In this document: piece by piece, positions 1-14,339 of the stretch
Numbering within the stretch: position 1 is the stretch's first letter
How the letters are laid out: every line of letters starts with the position of its first letter
Assembly: GCA_037013685.1 (NCBI GenBank)
Contig: CM072896.1
Span: forward strand, 9,613,444-9,677,443
Direction of reading: 5' to 3'
Origin: Acridotheres tristis
Taxonomy: Eukaryota > Chordata > Aves > Passeriformes > Sturnidae
DNA: 64,000 nt
Program-made: the position numbers and the translations under genes
The notes under the pieces: generated by a model
Told to the model about the DNA's origin: nothing
What the model saw: the letters and a program-made list of their open reading frames with translations, nothing else
Databases searched by the model: none

Positions 1-1065
1 ACTCATTTCGATAAACCCTTTCAGATTCTCACCCAGCACACCTGCAAGACTCCCTGGGCTGAGGGGCTGGTGCTGCAGCTGGACAGGATCACAGCTCACT
101 AAAGGCTTCACCCACAGTTTCAAAGCAACCCTGAGGACAGTCTCAGGCACAGCTTCTGCAGTGGGCAGAAGCAGCAGCAGTGTAGGCCAAGACAAGGGTG
201 GTTTCAAGGGCAGTGTAAGGTACTAATCATAGAAAGTATTCTTCTTGAAGATTTGCTGCCTGAAAGAATATAGCAGATGAGGTTTCACAGTTGGTTTTAA
301 CCAAAGTAGGAGCTAGCTGCTGTCTAGACAAATGGTTCCAGATTTCCACCTGAATACATTCCCAAGTGTTTCCCAGGTGATACCAAAACAACTCTCCAGA
401 GGAATACATGTCCAAGGAGACAGAAACAACAGCGTGGCCTTCCATTTCTTCAAGATGATGGTAAACCTGTGTCCTGCATCCTGCTTCTGAAGTGCAGTGA
501 TTGTCTGCACTTACTGCAGCTCTCCCTGGTCTTAATTCTGTCAGATGTACGTGCATGAACTAAGCCTAAGGAATCAGAACAGAGAAAGCCACAACAATGG
601 TAAAAGCTGCAAGTATCAGCCAAGGACATGCAGATAAAGCCAAGGAAACAGATTCCAGTGACTTGTATCACTCTTGACTTCATAAAACCAAAGCAAAACC
701 TTTCAAAAAGTTACAGTGAAGAACAGTAAGCTACTACAATAGTACATCAGTTAAAAACACAGATTGGAAAGTCCTACAAATAACAGGAGTCTTGAATGCA
801 AAGGCTGCCGTTAAATGTTCTTTAGTCCTCTTTTTTTTCCCTATGAGTAAAACAATCCTGCTAGTAGTCTTTTGCTCTTAGCTGTTCCTTCAACTCAAAT
901 GCAAATGATGAAATGTGACCCAAATCTATGATTAATATCACAGGAGTTATTTGATAAAGGAATAAAAGCTGATGAGCTACTCTAAGAAACATGGAAGTAA
1001 ACAAGCTTGAATCAAGACAGACCAAACATTTCACCAATCTTCAGAAGAAGTTTTGGAAAAGATGA

Positions 1066-1093
1066 AGGTAGGAGATAAAAGGTAGGAGATAAA
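1066..1093. repeat. Tandem duplication, 14 bp x 2
   Basis: The 14-mer AGGTAGGAGATAAA occurs twice back to back without mismatch. It is a minor local duplication inside the presumed IRS1 intron, with no sign of function. Confidence 0.9.
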
Positions 1094-3085
1094 CTAGACA
1101 TTGAATTACAGATAATTTTGTAGCCCTTTTGAGCTAACTCATTACTATAGCTAATTAAAATTAATAGGGATTCACTATTAATTCAAACAGAACAGTGTAG
1201 TAACAGCTTCCAGAAAAAGAAAGAAAGAAAAACTGTTAAAGGGACACATTCTAAATTGAGGCATGCTGCCCTAATCCCACCAACCTCAAGTAGGTACAGC
1301 AATTTAAATCAATTGGAGATTCCTCCCCTTCCACACCTAAGTGAAAAATAATTCATAGCCCATTCATGCAGAAGGATCATTCAAACCTTTCTCCAAAATA
1401 TGCCTACACAAAACTTATGAACACGTTATACATTAGAGGAATTCTTTTCCTCTAACAATTCTTGGCACATCAACGCTTTCCACTGCTGCAATCCCACAAT
1501 GTTATCAGCACAAGGCTTCATTCATACCTATGTTTAAAATTTTATAACAGCCTATCAAGCTAAGAGATTATGAATCACTCAAGCCATTAAAGTCCAATTA
1601 CATCAACTGAAATCTGAGCTTCCCGGCATTATTCCAATTTCTCTTTCTGCTCACTCAGCCCCTGTACCCCTTCCTACACAACTTCCTCTTCTCTAACCTT
1701 GTGAAACTTCTCTTACAGAAGACCCAGGAGCTGGCCAATTTACACAGCATGCCTGTCACTCTTACCCTTCAATGCATTTAACCACCACTTTTCTGTACTT
1801 GTGGTTTTGCCCTCTCCTCTCCCCCACGCAGCTTCCTGTCATTTCATGGATTGAATTAATTTCTGCTCCTCTGGATCAGCCAACATCCTGTATCCAGGTC
1901 CTTTCTGAGCCTACCCTTCATTTCTGCATGATTGTATCAGTTATAATACGTTTAATTATCATGTACATACTGACACAGCTTCATGGTGGATTAATTCAAA
2001 TTAAAGTGATTAAAATAATCAAATTTAGATTAGCAAATGAGGAGACTTTTTAAAAATGTCCTTAATGGTCATTCTCAAACACCAATAACCACTAAATCAT
2101 GATGATCTGCAATATAACCTGTTAATTTAGCATTTCATATAATCCCTAGTTAGACAATACTATTAGTGTATATTTATGCAGATTCTTGATATGAAATTAA
2201 TGACCAACACAGGTCACTATTTAGTACCTGGTTAAATTTTATATTATGACTTTTCAAGCTCTGTTTGAATGAAAAACAGGATGAAAATCCCTGAACACCT
2301 AATGAAGTTACTTAACAAAATAAATGTTGCATTTTAAAACATTTTTTTCTTTTTTTTAAGCCTCATCTCTCTTTAGTAGGTGAAATTGAATGAACTTGTC
2401 TACTATGGAATTCAAAATTTCTGATTTTGTAGAGTTCTTTGGGTTTTTTTACTGAAAAACTTAAGAAAGGAAAGCTGTTTCCCCATCTTTTCTGTTGATC
2501 TCATTCAGTTTTGAATAAACATTAGGCTACTCAAACTAAAATGAAAATAAATTTCTCTGGCTATCTACTGAAGCAGCTGCTGTTCTCAAAAATCAGTTTT
2601 TAGCATTTCAAACCCCACTTATGTTCACTAGAGCAATGGGTTTATTTCCTCTAAACGTTTGGTAGTTACATAGAGTGAAAGTTCTGTCTTAATTTAGTTA
2701 GTATTAATATATTACAGCATACCTAGTCCTGAATACAGGTTTATTTTTCAGAAAGCAAGACAAAAAATTACTTCAACCTGAACCACTCCACTTTCTCAAC
2801 CTCAGCTTGCCTTCTGCAGGGATGTGCTACCACCACCTCAGGGTCAAAACAGAATTTAAAAGAAATGTAAATATTTGCTTTCTTCCTGGGAAAGCACTAC
2901 ATAGGGAAGAGGGGAAAAAGAGGGGATGTGCATATGGGGAATTGCATCAGTACAATTAGAGATTTTTAGCAAGCTGGTAAACGTCTATGTAGGCAATCCC
3001 TTCACTCTAAAGGGTATTTCCTAATTAAAAACATGCACCCCATTTTCCAGAGCCTTCCTACTGAAGAAACGTCTCACCACTGCCG

Positions 3086-3105
3086 CCCAATTAGATCAAA
3101 TTGGG
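3086..3105. repeat. Short inverted repeat, 7-bp arms
   Basis: CCCAATT and AATTGGG flank a 6-base spacer. It sits in a locally GC-richer stretch (about 3060-3240) of the presumed IRS1 intron. Such short palindromes arise by chance; it could be a dimeric transcription factor site, but nothing else supports that. Confidence 0.5.
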
Positions 3106-6100
3106 TGGCTGGCTCTTTTTGTTGTGTGCATGATAATACAAAGACTCTCCGAGTTCCTGCTCAACAAAGGCTTGTGTGAAACAGGCTTTGAAGACACAAT
3201 AACATTCCTCTTGCGAGTTTCAAGCCCGGAGGCTAAAAGCACCAAGTAACTATTCATTCTTCCATCTTGAGACACATTCCTAACCTAGTTCAAAGGCCTG
3301 AAAAAACATGCCCTAGCTACATGCCTGCACACCTTCAGCAGGGCTTTTCCCTTCTATCAGAGCTAGCCCGAGAAAGAAGTTTCATACAGAAAAGAATTAA
3401 ATACATTTGAGAGTTTTGTTTCCCTTTTAAGAACTCTTAAATTCTTTAAAGAATTCAAGACTGCCTTGCATGTGAATTCATCAGCTAGATTAATCCATTG
3501 AAGAGTAAAGTTGACCATTTACATGTTTAAAGTACAATATTCAAGCACCGTGCACCCGTTCTTCAACTTCTGCTCCCAAGAAGCAGCTGTGGGAGGAGGG
3601 AGTGTGCACAGCAGCTGGAAAAGGACAAGGGATGATCTAGAGCTGTTTGGCTTCCATCACTTCTCTTCTAGTTTCATCTGCCTATGTTTTGATCTCAAAT
3701 TGGTAAGATAGATGTAAATCACACATGGCTATCCACCCATATCAAGATATCCAAGGCATTCAAGAACATTATGCATCATGTTCACAAGATGACGATACAG
3801 TCAACAAAATACAAGATTATTTCCAAAATATTGACACTAGAACAAATATTAACCTTCAACAAGAAAAAATATTTACAGTATTCAACATACAGCTTCCTAA
3901 ACAAACGAAATTCCTCTTTATATATTTTATTTTGCCGATTCTCAGAAATCTGAATGCCATTATGCGTGAAATGAGGAAACATAAACAATTCTAAAGAATA
4001 GGCTAGCCTAACTGCAGTCACCATTTCATGGTGTGGAAGCAGCACACAGGAGCTGTGGAGCAGGCACATGGGAGTGAAGGCAGCTGAGGTGGGACCCCTC
4101 ACCCTTTGCAGGAAGGCAAGCTGGTCACATCTGCCCAAAGCTCCTGCAGGAGCCTGCCCCAGATGTGCCAGCCAGCCTGCTTTTTGGGATTCCTGAACCA
4201 CACACAGGAGATAAAAAGTTTCCTTTGTTTGCTATAGTTTTTCAGTACACCTGAACTAAGGTTTCCTTACCTGTATTTCGTTTTATATCTGCAATCAAGC
4301 ACTTAACTATTTAGTACTCCTGAATTTATCTTTTTTTAAAGAGAATATTTTTAAAAAAATTTTGTAGATTAGTTGACACTATTAAGAAATAAAGAATCAA
4401 TTGTGATGTGCAACACGGAAAAGTGGACCAAATGCTGAAAATACTGTAACATAGCAAAGCATGGAGGGATGGTACAGTGTGCCCATGCTTTGTCAGCAAA
4501 GAAGTCAAAAAGAGAAACAGGGTAAATATAACAGGTTAAAGAGAGGTAATTTTTTTCAATTTTAACAATGCTGTTTCCACCTGTCTAAAATACGTTTTTG
4601 TCCTTCTAAAGATTTCAATTAGTCGATTTAACTTTCTCCAAATGAAAATGGTTCCGTTTGAATTTACCATCACTGCAAAAAGCCGAGTATTGCTCATTTT
4701 TCCCTTCATGTAGCCATGGTACAGTTCTTCATTCCCATCAAAACATGGAATGCAATACCTTACTGACATCTAAGAGACATTTTGAATCCTGTGGCAAGCT
4801 GAGCTGGCCTACCTCTTTTAAGGACTGCACAGCTGAGCTACCTACGGTTGGTCATTTCCAGGAAATACAACTGTACTATGAAAGGAAAATCTTTGTGGAT
4901 AAATTCCAAAAGAGGAAAAAAAAAAAGTAAGATAACATTGTCTTAGCCTCAACTAAGTAAACAACTTGTTAGTTTATGTCCTCATTATTAGATAACATTC
5001 TGCTCCATAAATGTCCCATTTGCTATTTTGACGAAACAAGTAATTCAGAAATTGTGATCAGGAATTGCAGGAGAGGAATCCCTAATTACGCCAGCACAAA
5101 GTTTTCTGAGAAAATGAAAATTAATCCAATCTTTCAGAGACCACTCAGCCAACACCACCATCACTTACCTACAGCATCTGTGTGAATCAAAAGTGGAACA
5201 GCCACCCTTATTTCAGCAAAGTACCCAACCTTTATTTCTCTGGGTATCACCACAGAGACCAAGTACCATGAAAAAGCACATTGCACCATGCAGGGAAGGC
5301 TGCAGACTTTAGAGCCCTATGAGATGGCAGGCACAGCAAAGGACATTCTGTTACACACGTGCCTTCTCCAGCAAAGAGAAGAGCTTCTGTATTTCTGTTA
5401 CTTTAGTATCTATGTGAAGGCTCTAGCATCGCAGCTGATTGTGACTTCCAAACACCTTGTCAATCACTTGCACAGGAACCATCAAACCAAACTGGGAATT
5501 ACTGGAACACCATTGTCTCCTTGCTCTAGCAATTTTCAAGGTATTTCAGCAAAATGCCTAAGCATCACTTACTTGGACACCAGCACTCCCCTGCAGCACA
5601 TACAGAAGGCTTCCAAGCTCCCAGTTTGTCTCTGAAGACAAAACGTCTCCCTTGTCACTCATTTCCTGCTTTCTAGGGGTTAAAATTCTCTTTTCTAACA
5701 CAGCAATCTTCTCTTCACAATGAAGGCCAGCTGGCTGAAGATTAATTACCATCCAGTGTTTTAATCTAAAAGAGTCCCTCACTGACACACATCAGCTGTC
5801 ACTAGAGGTGTCTTTGCATCTCTCACACAGCACAGGGCACGGGAAGCTCAGGTCAGACCTGAAACAAGTCACAGCTCCAGCCATTGTGTTTCAAGCTCCC
5901 CACCTCCCTTCCATTCCTTTGCAGTCACTTACAAACTGATAAACAGAAGACTCCAGCTGATATGTGCTGTAAGTGGAGAAACAAACTCAATCTTCTACCT
6001 CCCATGTACATGTACACTTCTTGAGGTTCTTTTCTCTCCCAAATGAAGACACACACAACCCTCAGCACAGCATTTACATGAATGTTACTGGTGATGTACA

Positions 6101-9100
6101 GACATGCAGTATCTTGTGAGGAGGATGATGGGAGGGTTTGTTTTGGTTTGGTTTTAATTCCACAGTTCAGTGAAGTAAGGGCAGAAGCAACCCATACAAT
6201 CAGAGTGGCTTAGTCTCCTCCACTCCAGCTTCAAGCTCTTTATTACCTCAAGGAACTGTGCCACTGAAGGAAAGCTCCCATGTACAAATTAGTTAAGGAT
6301 TTTATTGACTGGCAAATCCAGCTTATGGAGTTCCTACCCTATAGTTATATCTTAACAAATATTTGTGCACCACACTGAAAGCTGGCCTGCTGAAACTAGA
6401 CAGGAACCAAGGCTGCTAGTTAATTCCCACTTTTTCTACTCACACAGATTCTGTATTTCAAAGGAAGCATATGCAATCCTTAGGTGCCCTAGTGGTTAAA
6501 AATGTCCCAGCCTACACAGGCTGGAGGTGATGGGCTGAGGCAGAAGAAGAAACACAGTCAATTAAAGCTGTAGATGTTCCCAGACTCTACATTCCCCCAT
6601 TATGTAACACATATCATCAGAGAGTTCAAATGTGCAAGTACACTTCAACAGCTCTGCCAGCTGTAAAGTGCACAACGTCCTCCTGAAGCATATCTTATTT
6701 GAAAATTTAACAGGTCATTTCTTCCACATTCCCAGCTTCCAAAAAAAATAGAATTTTTCAACAGCTGACAAAATGTACACAGGTAAATCTTCTGTGATAC
6801 ACCACAGAACAGTACATTTCACCTTCCAGCTCAGGAGGCTGACACCAGATCTTCTAACAAGACTCCCAAATTATTACAAGCACTTGAACACACACAGACT
6901 TCCATTGTCTCATCTACCTGATCAAAAATTACTCTGAAGAAAATACACTTCACAATTACCCAAGGTTAAATCTCTAATAATAGTCTTCAGAGAACATGAC
7001 CTAGATATGTCAAACATGATCAGAGACATATATCAAGACATCCTTCAGTTAGTTAAGAGTGCCAGGCTTATTTAAATCTCCTTTATCTGTTCACACCTTG
7101 TCTTTTGTTAAATTTCGCATCATTTCTGTAAGTGGAGAGTAAAGCTGTTAAACTTGTGAATCTTTTTGAAAAGTTACCAATGTCTCTCCTTTACTATCTC
7201 TATTTCATGTAGTTAAAATAATAATCACCATTTATAAAGTTCCAGAACTATGTAAAAATAGAATAATGCTATTCACTTTCATGAACAGGTACTTTAACAC
7301 ATCAGATCATGTACATCTGTACGTGACATGCTCTGACCAAAAGCCAGCTTTTACCATTCTGACAAGTTGGGAATTCAGACATATTTGTCACTATTAATAT
7401 ATTTTTGTCACAGCTCTTACCACAAAATGAAAACCACATCTGCTGTAACAAGCCACAATAGCTTTGTCATTTGAAGTTTTCTTTTATATATTATTTAAAC
7501 TAAATTTAAATATAATATTTAAACTAAAAAAAAAGCAAGAGAATCTATCTAATTACTATTACTAATCCAAAGGACAAATTATTAAAGTAATGAACTCAAA
7601 TCAAATTTATAACTGTCCAAGTAGTAGAGTGTAAAGAAGAAAATGCTGCAGTTAAAAAAATCTGTGTGAATATAGTCCTCCTTTTATTTGGACGCATTTT
7701 ATAAAATCAAGGGGTTTTAATGTTAAAATTCACTCATTCTTACTTATCTTGTACTTAATTCAGATTTGTATCTGTGCTTTACTGCTGTGGTTGTGACAGG
7801 GATACTACAGGACAAAGAATTCAGGAAAGAAGAGCTGGAGGTAAATTCTGCTTGCCTTATTAAGTAAATCATTGTGTTAAGGTCAGCAGAATATCCAAAT
7901 ACTAAAAAAGAAATTTAAAAATCCAATAACAAACAAGGAATACGTGTGTTTCCTAAGCAGAGTGTCCATCCCTGTAATAAAGATCAAAAGAAAAAAACAG
8001 AAGGAAAAACACCTTCAGAAAATTGCACTACCATACAAAACGAGCACCTCTAGAACAAATTCTTTATCCAGGCTCTCCACATTTCCCTATATACATCCTC
8101 AAACTTTCAACTACCACCATCCCAGTTGCCCTCAGATCACAGATACCTTGCAATTCTCTCTATCTACATCATCCTGACATAGTTTTTGTGTACCCCAAGT
8201 AACTTCTCTGTCATTTCCATCTCCTTTCCATACCAGTTGCTACAAGTGCTCCCTGGCTTTATCTCAAGTTCCCCATCATCTTATGTCAGCAACCCCCAGT
8301 CTCTCCCAGTCACAGCAAAGGTCCCATAACAGCTTTCCCCTCCTTATTCCTCTCGTCTCTAAAAAGTATTTCATAACTCTGTCAATTCAACACAATAACT
8401 AGTTTTCATTGAAACTTGGTACAGAGATTAAACCTAAAATCAAATAAGTTTTGGAAAATAATATCTATTTCTCTTCAATATCATTGGATACCAAAATTAT
8501 TCTTAAAGCTTATGTGATTTTGTTCCTATAATAATCAGTACTGAACAGATTCATTTTCAGAGCTTCAGTAAACTGGGAAAAAAATCCCACTTTCTTCACA
8601 AACAAGCTATTATACAGTTACTTGTTCATAAGAATATTCAAGTACATTTACTTTCAGTACTTGCAGTGGTGTATTTAGGAAGTCATAAAAATAGTACAGT
8701 CCTAACGAACATAAAATTTTAGCTATCATAAAGTAGTCCTGAAACAATGCAATATACTGAACATATTGGTCAAACAATATTCCCATTCCACAGCTGCTTG
8801 CTGCATCTTATTTAACAGCTGTAATTCTCTATTTACAAATCTTATCTAATGAAATTTATGATCTCTCTACTGTTGCTATTAAAAATCAGCATCGTCCTCA
8901 CCCTGCAATGTCCTGTTTCATTTTCAAATTTAAACCACATTCAAATACCAGTTTAAACATTAACCAAATGGGAAAACCATGTGCTAAAGATGTCCAGGTA
9001 GTACCTCATAATCATATGAATTTGTTTATAAATCATTCTGTTTGAGTTTTTAAGCCAGGAAAACAAAAGAGAAACACCTAAACCCATTAATTATAAGCCT

Positions 9101-9382
9101 GTGGTCTTGTCAAACAGGAGAACTGCAAATATGTAAGTATGTGGAGACACAGGCTCAGTTTTGGCAAATAATTAGGTATGAGGAAAAACTGGTGTGTGCA
9201 TACAGTAAGAAATGCACTGTTTTGTCTACAGTAATACCCATAAAGCATGAAAAACTTTCATAACATGCTGGTATTTACCTTGGTGTTGACCCAATACTAC
9301 AGAAACTTCTGTTCTTCAGTTTGGGAAACACGCCCCTAAAAACATGCCCTTAATTTAACTGTACAAGTCTTGTTTTGGCACC

Positions 9383-9426
9383 CTTGTGGGTCTCTTCCAA
9401 CTCAGGATATCTTATGATTTTATGAA
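9383..9426 (+). mobile_element. CR1 LINE 3' tail fragment
   Basis: The stretch reads like the extreme 3' end of an avian CR1: a gene-end motif around TCTCTTCCAACTCAGGATAT followed by degenerate copies of the ATTCTATG-type terminal repeat (TTATGATTTTATGAATT). About 45 bp are recognisable, so it is a severely 5'-truncated, inactive copy. It lies inside the presumed IRS1 intron, antisense to IRS1. Confidence 0.65.
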
Positions 9427-10130
9427 TTGCTGTGTTTCTGTTGTTCCACCTTAAGTTTTTAACTTGAGAAAAAGAACACAACTATTGAAAACTAAGAAAG
9501 AAATGAATTTAAAAAGCAAACATTGTCCCAACAAAAATAAAACCCAGGTATATAGTATAAGAATGACATGAGTAACTTTCTGTTTACCATCATGTATATT
9601 TTCATGAGAACCACTCAAAACTTTAGCTCTACCCTTAGAAGTGTTTTTCTTTAACTGGATACAGGCAAAAGGTCTAACAACCCTATAAACGTCCTTGTGC
9701 TGAATTCCCACTGTACTGTTTTCCATTTTCTTACATCACCAAAAAACCCCAAACCACCCATGCAGTGGGTGAAACAGCATCAAAGCTAGAGTGAGCCAAG
9801 TTACCACTTGCTTACACTGCACATATTCTATTCCGTGTTATTAGCACTTACACATTCAGGAGTTCTCAGAGTCATCAACAAAATGGAAATGAAGCTTTGA
9901 AGCTTTGGAGATCAAAGCAAGATAGCTGGATTCATTCTACTAGCCTGCTACAGCATTTCCTGTTTCTCCAGAGCCAACATCTAATGGTTTCCTTTTTGGA
10001 ATATTTTTTGACTATATACTCAGAACAGAAGCTATCAGCAGTTCATCTTCAAAACCCCTGCTCATTTGAGGAGCCTTCTCACAGCAACCCCAAAACAGGA
10101 TCCACAGCACATCCACAACATCTGCTCACC

Positions 10131-10782
10131 TGTTGTCTTGGGTTTGTGTGCAGGGTTTTGGTAGCAGGGGGCTACAGGGGTGGCTCCTCTGAGAAGCTGC
10201 TGGAAGCTCCCCCCATGTGTGACAGAGGCAGGGCCAATCAGCTCAAAGATGGACCTGCTGCTGGCCAAGGCCAAGCAGTGCCACTGAGAGCTGCAGCACC
10301 TTTGGGATTACATATTTAGGAACAGGCAAAAAACCTGCACAACTGCAGCCAGAGAGATGAGTGAGGACATCTGAGATCACTGTGGATATAGGAAACTATT
10401 CAGAGGAAGCAGCAGCAGAGACAACATGCAGTGAACTGGCCAAACCCCCCATTCTCATACCCCTGTGCTGCTCTGGAGAAAAGGTAGAGAAATGGGGAGG
10501 TAAAGCTAACCCAGGAAGAAGGGAGGGGTGCGGGAAAGTGTTTTAAGATTTAGTTTTTATTTCTTATTATCCTACTCTCATTTGACTGGTAATAAATGAA
10601 ACTAATTTGCCCAAGTTGAGTCTGTTTTGCCCATGACAGTAACTGATGAGTGATCTCTCCCTGCCCTTACCTCAACTCATGGGCCTTTTGTTATACCTTT
10701 TTCTCCCCTGTCTATCTGAGGAGGAGAGTGATAGAGTGGATCTGATGGGCACTTGGTGTCTAGCCAGGACCAGCCCACCACA
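10131..10782 (+). mobile_element. Solo LTR, ERVL-like, passerine type
   Basis: A block of about 650 bp starting TGTTGT and ending CCACCACA has LTR anatomy. It begins TG and ends CA, has a TATA-like ATATTTA near 10313, an AATAAA polyadenylation signal at 10591-10596, and a pyrimidine-rich segment toward its 3' end. The wording of the middle and 3' parts matches, from memory, an endogenous retrovirus LTR family abundant in songbirds. No internal retroviral region, primer binding site or open gag/pol frame is found on either side, so this is a solo LTR left by recombination between two LTRs. The 5-bp flanks (TCACC and AGTGT) do not match, so either the ends are mis-set or the target duplication has decayed. 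Orientation is opposite to IRS1. Confidence 0.75.
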
Positions 10783-11806
10783 AGTGTGCATGCAAAACTC
10801 TAAGCAGGAGGAAAACGCCTTAGTGCTACACTGCTCTCTCCCCTCAATTTTTCCATGTCATGGGCTGGTGTTTCCCAGCACAACTTGGCAACTGCAGCAA
10901 CGTGGCCTTCCAGCTACAGCATAAAAGGCCACTCATCAGAGGATCCAAGCAGCAAAGAATTACTGGACACATGCAACAGTACCCAGTTCTCTAAAGAAGA
11001 GGTAAAAGTTTGGGCAGGAGACCATATAGAACTGCACTGAAACTACAGCACTTCTAAACAGGAAAAAAAGAAGAGAGCTAGGGCACGGCCAGCTGTTTGG
11101 AAACAGCCAAGAATATATGACAGGGAAGGCAATGGGATTGGAGAGTGGAGAGGAGTGCTGTGGGTGAGAAAAAAATGGTTTTCAATTAAATTTGGGAAAT
11201 AACATGATTATTTCAGCTAGTATCCTTAATGTTAGAAGAAATAATTACACTTCAAAGAGATTAAAAATACTTCAGAATCTAACGCCTGAATAACTTGGAG
11301 GCAGCTGGCAGAGAAGGACAGGGGAGCAGGGAAAAGGACAGGAGTTAGCTAGTTTACATTGAAACAGCAACAATCATTTTACCCATCCTTTTACCCGTTA
11401 GGAGATGAATAGCCAACATTTGGGGTCATTGTCTTCTAGACGGCAACAACAAAATTCCAGAATGGATAAAACAAGCATTATCCAGATAGTTTTGGCCTTT
11501 CAGATGGGGTGGAAGATTGTTCTATGGAAGAAAAAAAAGCATGTGCAGTCCTTTCGCCACTTCTGAGATTAAAAGTGTAAATAATAACCCATGAAAGAGA
11601 GGGAGACTAAAGAAAGAGTACTCAGTGCAGCCTTCCCCAGCCCTTGTTCTGATGCCTGCAGCTTCACCTTTCCATTCCCAGCTCCACATGTTTTCTCCTC
11701 TCTGCTGTACCTGCAAACACACCAAGAAATTTTTCCTTCATCTTCCACTTGTTCAGACACCAACAGGAGAAACCACAACCTCCCCACTCTCAGCTGCACC
11801 TGAACA

Positions 11807-11851
11807 GCCTCCTTGGCCAGAAGGAGCACAGGGGAAGCTGGCCAAGGAGGC
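11807..11851. repeat. Perfect inverted repeat, 14-bp arms, 17-nt spacer
   Basis: GCCTCCTTGGCCAG at 11807-11820 is exactly complementary to CTGGCCAAGGAGGC at 11838-11851. The pairing does not extend outward (A opposite A at 11806 and 11852). A transcript of either strand would fold into a GC-rich hairpin with a 17-nt loop. It lies in the presumed IRS1 intron, away from any recognised repeat. It is shorter than a typical pre-miRNA. Confidence 0.85.
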
Positions 11852-14339
11852 ACAGCCTGCTTTGCTCCTCGCTGGGACAGTCAGGCAAAGCTTTGGGGAA
11901 CTGGAGCACCCTTACTGCATGTGGAGTTTTCAGGTGAACGGTTCGGCTGAAGGTGCTCAACAGCTTTTTCGGGCATGTACAAGCAGTCCCATAAATCACT
12001 CAGCTCCAGGCAGGTTTTCTTAGGAATGGCATAAGGTACAACCTACATGGAACAAGTCTCCTGCCAAACCTAAGTTTTACCTCCAAAGCAAAAAAGGTAC
12101 AAGACATGTCAAAGAATAGCTGTAAAAATGGTTTAGTATGAACAAAACATGGTTGGGTTTCTTTCCTTAGTATACTCAAGAGATGAGTCAGGCTGAATTT
12201 TGCAAGGGAAGCTTCAGTTGATGGCAAGAAATCTAGCCTGGGAAATAAGAGTCCTGAGGGTTAAAGTCTGAGAAGGCTACAAGCAACCAACAAAGTTGTA
12301 TAGTGGGAAGGGAGAAGGAACAGCAGTGGCTCAAACTCCCCATATAATTACAACCTGATTCTTGCCTTGCATCCCAGAAGAAGCTGTGCCTCCTCAATCC
12401 AATCCTAATTCTGGGAAATAAGAACTAACTTCAAATAATTTCGCTATTACATTGTATTTTACACAATGCTGCCCTTAAAAACATCTGCATAGTATTTTTC
12501 AGCCAGTTCTTATACCAGGTCTTCCACATCCTAATCTTTCACTGAACAGCATAACCACAGGGCACATATCACCTAACACCACCATGGAGAGCTTTGCCAC
12601 AGCTTTTCCGTTAAAGATGACACACAGTTCAATTGAACAAGTTGTCCACAGCAAAAGGAAAGCAGTGCATTTGGAAAAAAAACTGTGTAAGGAAACAGTT
12701 ATGGCATTACTCCCCGCCAGATCTACCTTCTCATACCCTTCATATATTCTTTATTTACCCACACACTGACCAAGAATCTTCTCTCACAGTTACTCCCCAT
12801 TCTCAGCACTGCACAGGTGAGAGGGAAGTGATGCTCCCAGCAAAGTGACTTAACTGCAGAATATGTTGCATCCTCTGGCAAAACTCCCCTCCTAAAGAAT
12901 TCACAATACCAATTCAATATGGATTCCCAGGGTAACAAGAGCCATCTGCAAAAACAGGGCTCTTGCAAGCACATGCCAGAACTGAGAAAAGGTGTGGCCG
13001 TGTAAATTTGTGTACATTTAGTCACAAACAATGTATGATGACACTCAGCACAGTCCTGTCAGCCACAAAAATTACTGTTTCCTACCAGTTACCACTTGAA
13101 CCAGACTGGTAATATTTGCACTGATCTTAAGTCCTATCTCAAAGTTTTGAATTAACCTGACATTCACAGGTTACATAAGACTTAAGACTTAATATTGCTT
13201 TGCTCTAATAGGCAACAACAGCAAGTGCCAAGCAGCAAATGTGACTAAACTGTTTTGCTTTTGTTCAGGTTATAAGGATGCAAAACATCTAAAAATGAAA
13301 AACATACAATCCCTGGCATTACACCAACACCAGCCCTCAATGTTCCCTTCAGTACAGCCAACAAGCGACACAAATACTGAGATGATGTAAAGAGTGGTAT
13401 AAGATTCATTCCCTAATGTCATCGCATATATTCATAGTAACTGCTTAAACAACTGTGACTGCTGCTGCTCAGGTATGTAGGAAACTCTTAAAATCGAGTG
13501 ATAAAATTTACTAGATAACTATCTGCCAGTACTTGCCTGCACCAAAACAAAACACTCTTCACTTTTCATGAAAGGACTTACACAGGCGCACTGCACTTGG
13601 TGAGCTCTTAACAAGAATCATTGTCCTATGCTGCATGAAGCTCCCACTCAACAGAAACATCACACTGCTTTCAGCAAGGCTCCTACTCATCTTACATGTC
13701 TGTAATCAACATGCAACAGCTTGGCAGAAATTTTTCCCGAATTAAAAATTAAATGCTTCAGGAAGAAACAACACATTAGTCGATGCCAAAACAACAGTTC
13801 ATAGGGCTCATTCCCTGCGCTGTTCGTAACACTGTAGCAGGTGAGGGACAGCCACATAGTATCAACTGAAACACGTGTGACAGATCTCATGCTCTAAAGG
13901 CTTTGAAGTCTGTTTTCAAACTCAAAGCTCCTTCCAACAAAACTGAATTAACACCGGTCACAGCCCTGTGAGGTAGATGCCCTTTAGCCGTGCACGTGTT
14001 AGCGCGGTTCACTGCTCTACTCCTGGCCACAAGAGTGATGACTGCTGACCAAACCAGGATTACACTGGGAGTTTCCTGTTTCCAGCCCAATACTAGAAGT
14101 GACTCGCTTTCACACCCCTCTCCCACACACTTCTGAAGCACTGCTAATTCTGAACAGTAAAAAAAACCGTGGGAACACGTACTGTATCCCCAGCTGAACA
14201 GGAGCGTCCAAAGCTGCTTTGGAAGTACCTCCCAGCCCGTGCAGGTGCGGGCCAGCGGCGGGACACCCGCAGGGATACTGCACTCCTGGAGGCTTCTGCC
14301 ACTAAAACATGCTGCAGTAAGGCCAAAAGGCTCAACGAA

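Noticed and set aside
10783..11040. Possible retroviral internal sequence after the LTR
   Set aside because: No primer binding site or gag-like frame follows, and the short frames there do not resemble retroviral proteins.
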